A DNA stretch of 64,000 nt, taken from the NCBI RefSeq assembly GCF_030253575.1, contig NC_080557.1:1731001-1795000 (forward strand), in the 5' to 3' direction. Shown here one piece after another: positions 59,444 to 64,000 of the stretch (the stretch's first letter is position 1; each line of letters opens with the position of its first letter). A model generated the notes under the pieces. The model worked only from the letters and a program-made list of their open reading frames with translations, was not told where the DNA came from and did not search any database. The stretch comes from Rhododendron vialii. Its lineage: Eukaryota > Streptophyta > Magnoliopsida > Ericales > Ericaceae. The position numbers were made by a program, and so were the translations under genes.

Positions 59444-59745
59444 TGTAACACCCATTTCGAGCATGCACGTGCATCGCATACGACATTTAACTTTATATTG
59501 CATAGGTCATGCTATTTGATACACGTGTTGTGTTATTATTCATTAATTGTTTAGCGATACATGATTTAATTTGAGGGTTTACTTAAGTTAATTTAAAAGG
59601 ATTGGACTTGGTAGGTGGAATGAAAGGTAAAGATGAGTTTTGGCCCATTGAACCCATACACCCAACCTCATGGGATAACTTTTCCCTAATAAACCTTCTA
59701 TGGTATTCTATACCGTTCTACCGTTCCCGTTTTTTTTTGTATCAC

Positions 59746-59781
<36 letters not shown>

Positions 59782-61659
59782 TGAAGAAGAAGAAGAAGAA
59801 GACGAAGAAGACGGGAAAAAAATTGGGGAAATCTAATTGAAGAAGAAGAAGAAGAAGAAGAAGGGAAAAAAATTGGAGAAATCTAATTGAAGGTAAACTC
59901 TATCTTATACCTAATTTATGTTTTGGGTATTGATCAAACATGTATATTCCTGCATATTCATGTAGTTTAAACCCTAATCAGGTCATAGGAGAATGGATTT
60001 TGTGTAGTTAAAGTAGTTTAGAACAAAAATTGCTTGGTTTGGAATTCTGCATAATTGGAGAATTCATGTTTGCCTGATTTTTGGGAATTTTATTAAGATA
60101 GTTCGAAAGTTCTGAAATTTCTGAGAATTTTTGTGAGAGTTTTTTTATGAGTCTTCTATCTACAGTAAAAATTTCAGGATCTAGTTCAAAGTATTGAGCT
60201 CTATAGAAATTTTTAACCTAGCATCACTCAAATTCGGAACTGAGCAGTCTGCACCGACACAAGTTGGAAAAACAGTCATATCTTCTAGCTTGAGACTCGA
60301 AAACACATTCCGCTTGCTTTGCTGAAAACTAGACACGTAGAGCTTTCCAACGATGCAACCCGTGCCCTTTGGTTATGCCTGAGCAATAACAGATTTGCTG
60401 TTAAAGTTGACCCAAAATCTGTCTCTGCACCAATTTTAGTATTTGTTAAGTTATAATCGCGAGGCCGTAGTAAGGTTACCCGAACTCCGTTTTTTATGAA
60501 TGACCTGTCGATTTGAAGAGGAAGAAGTTTACTTTCAATGGTTAAAGTGTCATTCTTCAAATCACGTTTATGTTTTGGATACGGTCAGAACAATACATGT
60601 TGGTTATGGTCTAAGTCTTATTCTTGGGAATTCTTGTATCAAATCTCATTGAATCATCTTTGGAGCATTGAAGCACATCACCCTTCATTTTTATTGCATT
60701 GGTCTCATGCAGTATCATACTAGGGATGGAGATTAAAAAGAAGATCACATGCTAGACTTATTGATGCATTTTACTTGCATTTTATCATGAGTTGGAGTAT
60801 GAAATATACTAAGTATAGTGTCATCATATTCTAGGATCGGGGGACGAGTCTCCACCTCAAGGTTGAGAAGGAGGCTTTTCGCTTTTGTCTTTTGGATCTC
60901 TAAGGTGAGTGTGCTATTTCATTGAAGTGGCTAGCTAAAAATAAACTTATACTTTTTCTGCTAATGTTTGATGAATTTTTGACGGTTGTGGATATGGATC
61001 AAGTTGCTTGAAACATGATTTTATTTCAAGAGCATGCCGTAGCTGTATTGTTGGTTGGAATTGTTTTCTTCTTGATGTACACAAGAAGGGTATAAATTGT
61101 CTGTTTGCTGTACACAAACAGGGTATAAATTGTAGGAAGTACCATGTTCACAGGGTCACGGTACCGTCATAACTCCTGGTTACGAGGGAAGCAACCTTAT
61201 GGTTTCTTGAAATATTGTTGCTTACTTAATGGTTTGAGAAAAATAGTATGTTTCTTGCTAAATATAATTAGAAGCATTACTCGATCCATGTTTGCTCGTG
61301 TAATTTTTTTTTTATGCTTTCCGCTTGAATGAAGTAGTAACACTCACAATCCTTTCAGGTAACTGAGGTAGAGTTTTGGTCCACTACTAGTCTGACAGGC
61401 TGTAGGAGTGGAGGTGAGGGGCGACTTGGTGTCCTTCTAGCGTAGTACATTTTATGATACAATTTTTTTGGGAAGTTGTTGTAGTTTTTGTGGATGTGAA
61501 CTCATCTTGTATAGTTCTCTTGTAAATTTTATTTTGGAAGCCAGTTGTAATCTACTTAGTCGACATTGTCTTGCGTTTATAGAATGAATTTTATTAAGGT
61601 TGATATTTAGCTTTTATTGAGACAGATTATGTTAATCCTTTCTAGAGCGGGTCGTTACA
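59444..61659. mobile_element. Solo LTR, Ty3/gypsy type, about 2.2 kb
   Basis: Starts TGTAACACCC and ends GGGTCGTTACA, flanked by ATAGT on both sides (59439-59443 and 61660-61664). These ends and a 5-bp target duplication fit LTRs of the chromovirus branch of Ty3/gypsy. No internal region or second LTR is present, so it is a solo LTR left by recombination. It carries GA and GAA microsatellites at 59750-59865. The intact target duplication suggests a fairly recent insertion. Confidence 0.7.
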
Positions 61660-61664
61660 ATAGT

Positions 61665-62560
61665 AGTGCGTTGTTTGGTAACAGCAACTACTCCAATACA
61701 ACTACAAGTCGAAGCGATGCTTCAGCTTTCAACTCCAATCGCATTGCCGATATCAATCAAGTTCAAAATGCTCAAAATATATAGCCGACTCCGAACCCAA
61801 CCTCGGAACTTCTCTGCCTTTGAGGCTCCTTTGTCTGATGTGATGGTGTTTACACGATATTTCACCATCTGTCGATGATCGACTGAAAGGTGATAATTAT
61901 GAGAATGCTTTATATTTTATTATTTCGTATTAATAATATAACTAGTTTTTATTTCCTTTATTTGCTTGTATTTTAATGAAATGCAGGACACTTGATTTGC
62001 TCCTATATATGTAGAAGTTAAAAGGACAATGCCTACACATTTGAAGGGAAGTGGAAAGTATTTTGACAAGTGGAAGCAAATGATTGAATGAAGACAAGTG
62101 GAGAAGTTAGGAAGTTATTTCCTACATTTGTTGTTTTCTATAAACAGTCTTTTAAGACTTCATTGTAATCTCTCTCCAACAAATCAAAATCTTAACTTTG
62201 TTCATAATTTTTGGCACTACAAACCCATTCTCGGGTTATAATTAAGAGTAGGAGTAGAATTTCATATTCTAAGCTTAACTTAGGATATTCGATGTGTCGC
62301 CCACGGCGATAGATCAATCGTTGAAGATTGATGGAAGAATCTCTTCCATTCGTCTTCTTTCTTATCACCAATCTCACATTTGACTCGACAGCCATTTCTC
62401 TTCGGTGAGTCCTGAAATATGGCGTGAAACCATGGATCCGTCCTGTGAAGACATAGCCGCATTCGCCCTTATTTTTGTTGTTGGCATTGTTTCCCGAAAT
62501 CTCTGTCGATTTCGACTGAGGAAAAAATTGATAAACAGATGGAGAAGCTTTTCTAATCCG
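61665..62560. other. Intergenic DNA, possibly with an LTR remnant
   Basis: No gene. 62010-62240 has the look of an old LTR (a tataaacagtc string followed by cattgtaatctctctcc), but no clear ends were found. Minus-strand frames at 62190-62584 have no known motif. Confidence 0.35.
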
Positions 62561-62960
62561 AGCATCGCAATTCTTTGACCCCAACTCCCTTACCCAAAGT
62601 TCTCCTTGCCAACTACAATGCCAACCACTTCTGTGTCTTCCATCAAATGCCTGGTCATATCACTGATAATTGCTTGCATCTCTTCCATGAGATACAAGAT
62701 CTCATTGACTACAACACTGTTCAAGCTCTTACAAAGCCCAACATCATTTCCAACTCCTTGCCTCAACACAAGTCTGACCCTCTGGCCGGTTAGATATCTA
62801 TCACCTCCACTGAAATCAACCTGAGCTCCACCATATTCAACCCTAGCCACTATATCGTCCCTCAAAATCGACCCAAACCAACTGTGGCTATCCCTTCTGA
62901 GCCCAAGGTTAGCATGATGGCCGTAGGTTGCAGAGTAGAAGATGAGACTGAAAGCTAGAA
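62561..62960 (+). mobile_element. Fossil of a Ty3/gypsy gag region
   Basis: The plus strand has the segment FCVFHQMPGHITDNCLHLFH followed by EIQDLIDYN, the CCHC-like knuckle and following stretch of plant gypsy gag proteins. It is an isolated, broken piece; no pol part was recognised nearby. Confidence 0.65.
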
Positions 62961-64000
62961 AACACTGGCCGATGATTTGATCGATCAAGTAAAGGAGCGG
63001 ACTGACGGGTTGAGATCCATTGATCAAGGGAGCACCGAGTAAGTTTGGTCGAAGAAGCTGAGGAAGCCGAAGTGATGTTGCTTGGACCTGACATCCTCTA
63101 GATCCTAGGTTCCTAGTCCTAAAATAATGGGTTGCCCCAAGCGTAGAGCTGAAACCAACGTAGCACAATATCCGATAAGTCCAGAGTCAAATCCACAAAG
63201 ACGATGATGTGTGCTGACTTAAAAACTCGGGTTGTTATAATTTAAACGGGCTCTTAGGTAGCCAGCCCTTATCGATTGATTGAGATTAACTAAAACCTAG
63301 AAATTGATTATACTTTCAAATAATTAAAAGAAAGGTACGATCGTGAGGTTCATAGCACTCACAACCGGTCCGAACTCATCTGCTCCAATTGGTGTTATTT
63401 AAAACGTTTGACTTTAGACTAAAAAAGATACTACACAAGATGCGAAGCCTTATGGTCGCCGTTTACCCATGCGCAGCGCATAATGAGTTTTGGACCACCA
63501 TTCCCCCATTCACATGAGTTCCAACAATGCCCAGGTTTGTCTACATGAAGTATTTTACCAATCTAAAATTATTTTTTACTTTTTTTATTTCAAAATAGGA
63601 GCAGAACGCGTCCGAATCGGCCATGGTGTGCTAATCACCTCGCGACCCTACCTATACGACTACCCACTCATTATTAAGTAATAAGAAACAAAAGAAACCT
63701 TAGTTTGAAACATGCTTCTATTGCGCGGGATGAAAAGTAAACAAAAAATATCAACTAATGAAATACTAACGAATAACTTTTATTAAAAAATAGAAATTAA
63801 ACTAATTACCGGAGTACGAATAATTAAACAAAACTTGAAAACTAAACAATATTGATGGCTGCCCCGTTCTTCATGTGCAGTCAGTAGCCCCCATTCTTCC
63901 TATTCTTCCGTCCGAAAAAACTTTCCACGACAGCAGCCTAAAAGCTGCTCAGTCAGTAGGGTAAAACATTGATTTGCTCAGTCAGTAGGCTAAAACATTG
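62961..64000. other. Intergenic DNA to the window edge
   Basis: No recognised gene. Near the right edge the phrase ctcagtcagtag.g.taaaacattg occurs twice (63949-63973 and 63977-64000), and a shorter piece at 63878-63890, the possible start of a tandem array that continues outside the window. 63180-63330 may still belong to the gypsy fossil. Confidence 0.4.

Noticed and set aside
62192-63168. Minus-strand frames of 130 and 192 codons
   Set aside because: They lie opposite a gypsy gag fossil or in its flank and show no motif.
1-64000. CRISPR arrays, rRNA or tRNA genes
   Set aside because: No regularly spaced identical repeats with unique spacers and no rRNA or cloverleaf-like tRNA sequence was recognised. 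A tRNA scan was not possible, so a single tRNA could have been missed.

Overview
This is plant nuclear DNA, most likely from a woody eudicot. It has AT-rich intergenic DNA, intron-poor F-box and PPR families, an ankyrin/PGG gene with one intron, and many MITEs, LINE fragments and LTR-element fossils. The MITE and repeat types fit Ericales, but the genus cannot be read from the sequence.

Layout. (1) 1-3.4 kb: a P-type pentatricopeptide repeat (PPR) gene on the plus strand. Its N-terminal part carries an in-frame array of 29-residue repeats, and a second reading frame overlaps its 5' end. (2) 3.6-55 kb: a tandem array of F-box genes of the At5g07610-like type, all on the minus strand. Nine copies keep a full-length frame (FB1-FB7, FB9, FB11). 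FB8, FB10 and FB12 are broken, FB13 is an F-box-less remnant, and at least five shorter fragments lie between them. Copies left of about 36 kb (group A) end in a SLSPL-like C-terminus. Copies right of it (groups B and C) end in TLFPV/SLFPV/TLSPV. A LINE carrying two further insertions separates the two sets. (3) 56.5-58.8 kb: a two-exon BDA1/ACD6-like ankyrin-PGG membrane protein on the plus strand. (4) 59-64 kb: gene-poor DNA with a 2.2-kb solo LTR and a Ty3/gypsy gag fossil.

The array grew by duplication of units made of the gene, its 3' flank and its upstream DNA. Units FB4, FB5 and FB6 share the same upstream debris: a conserved spacer and a degenerate Ty1/copia reverse-transcriptase piece. 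FB5 and FB6 also share a fragment that matches the 5' end of the PPR gene. FB8-FB10 share 3' blocks. The expected role of intact copies is substrate recognition in SCF ubiquitin ligases; the PPR protein would act in organelle RNA processing, and the ankyrin protein in membrane-associated defence signalling. These roles come from family knowledge.

No CRISPR array, rRNA or tRNA gene was recognised. The strongest candidates for something unusual are the repeat-bearing PPR N-terminus with its overlapping frame, the ankyrin protein tail made from a 23-bp repeat read in three frames, a templated patch inside FB6, and the many perfect or near-perfect foldbacks in the array.
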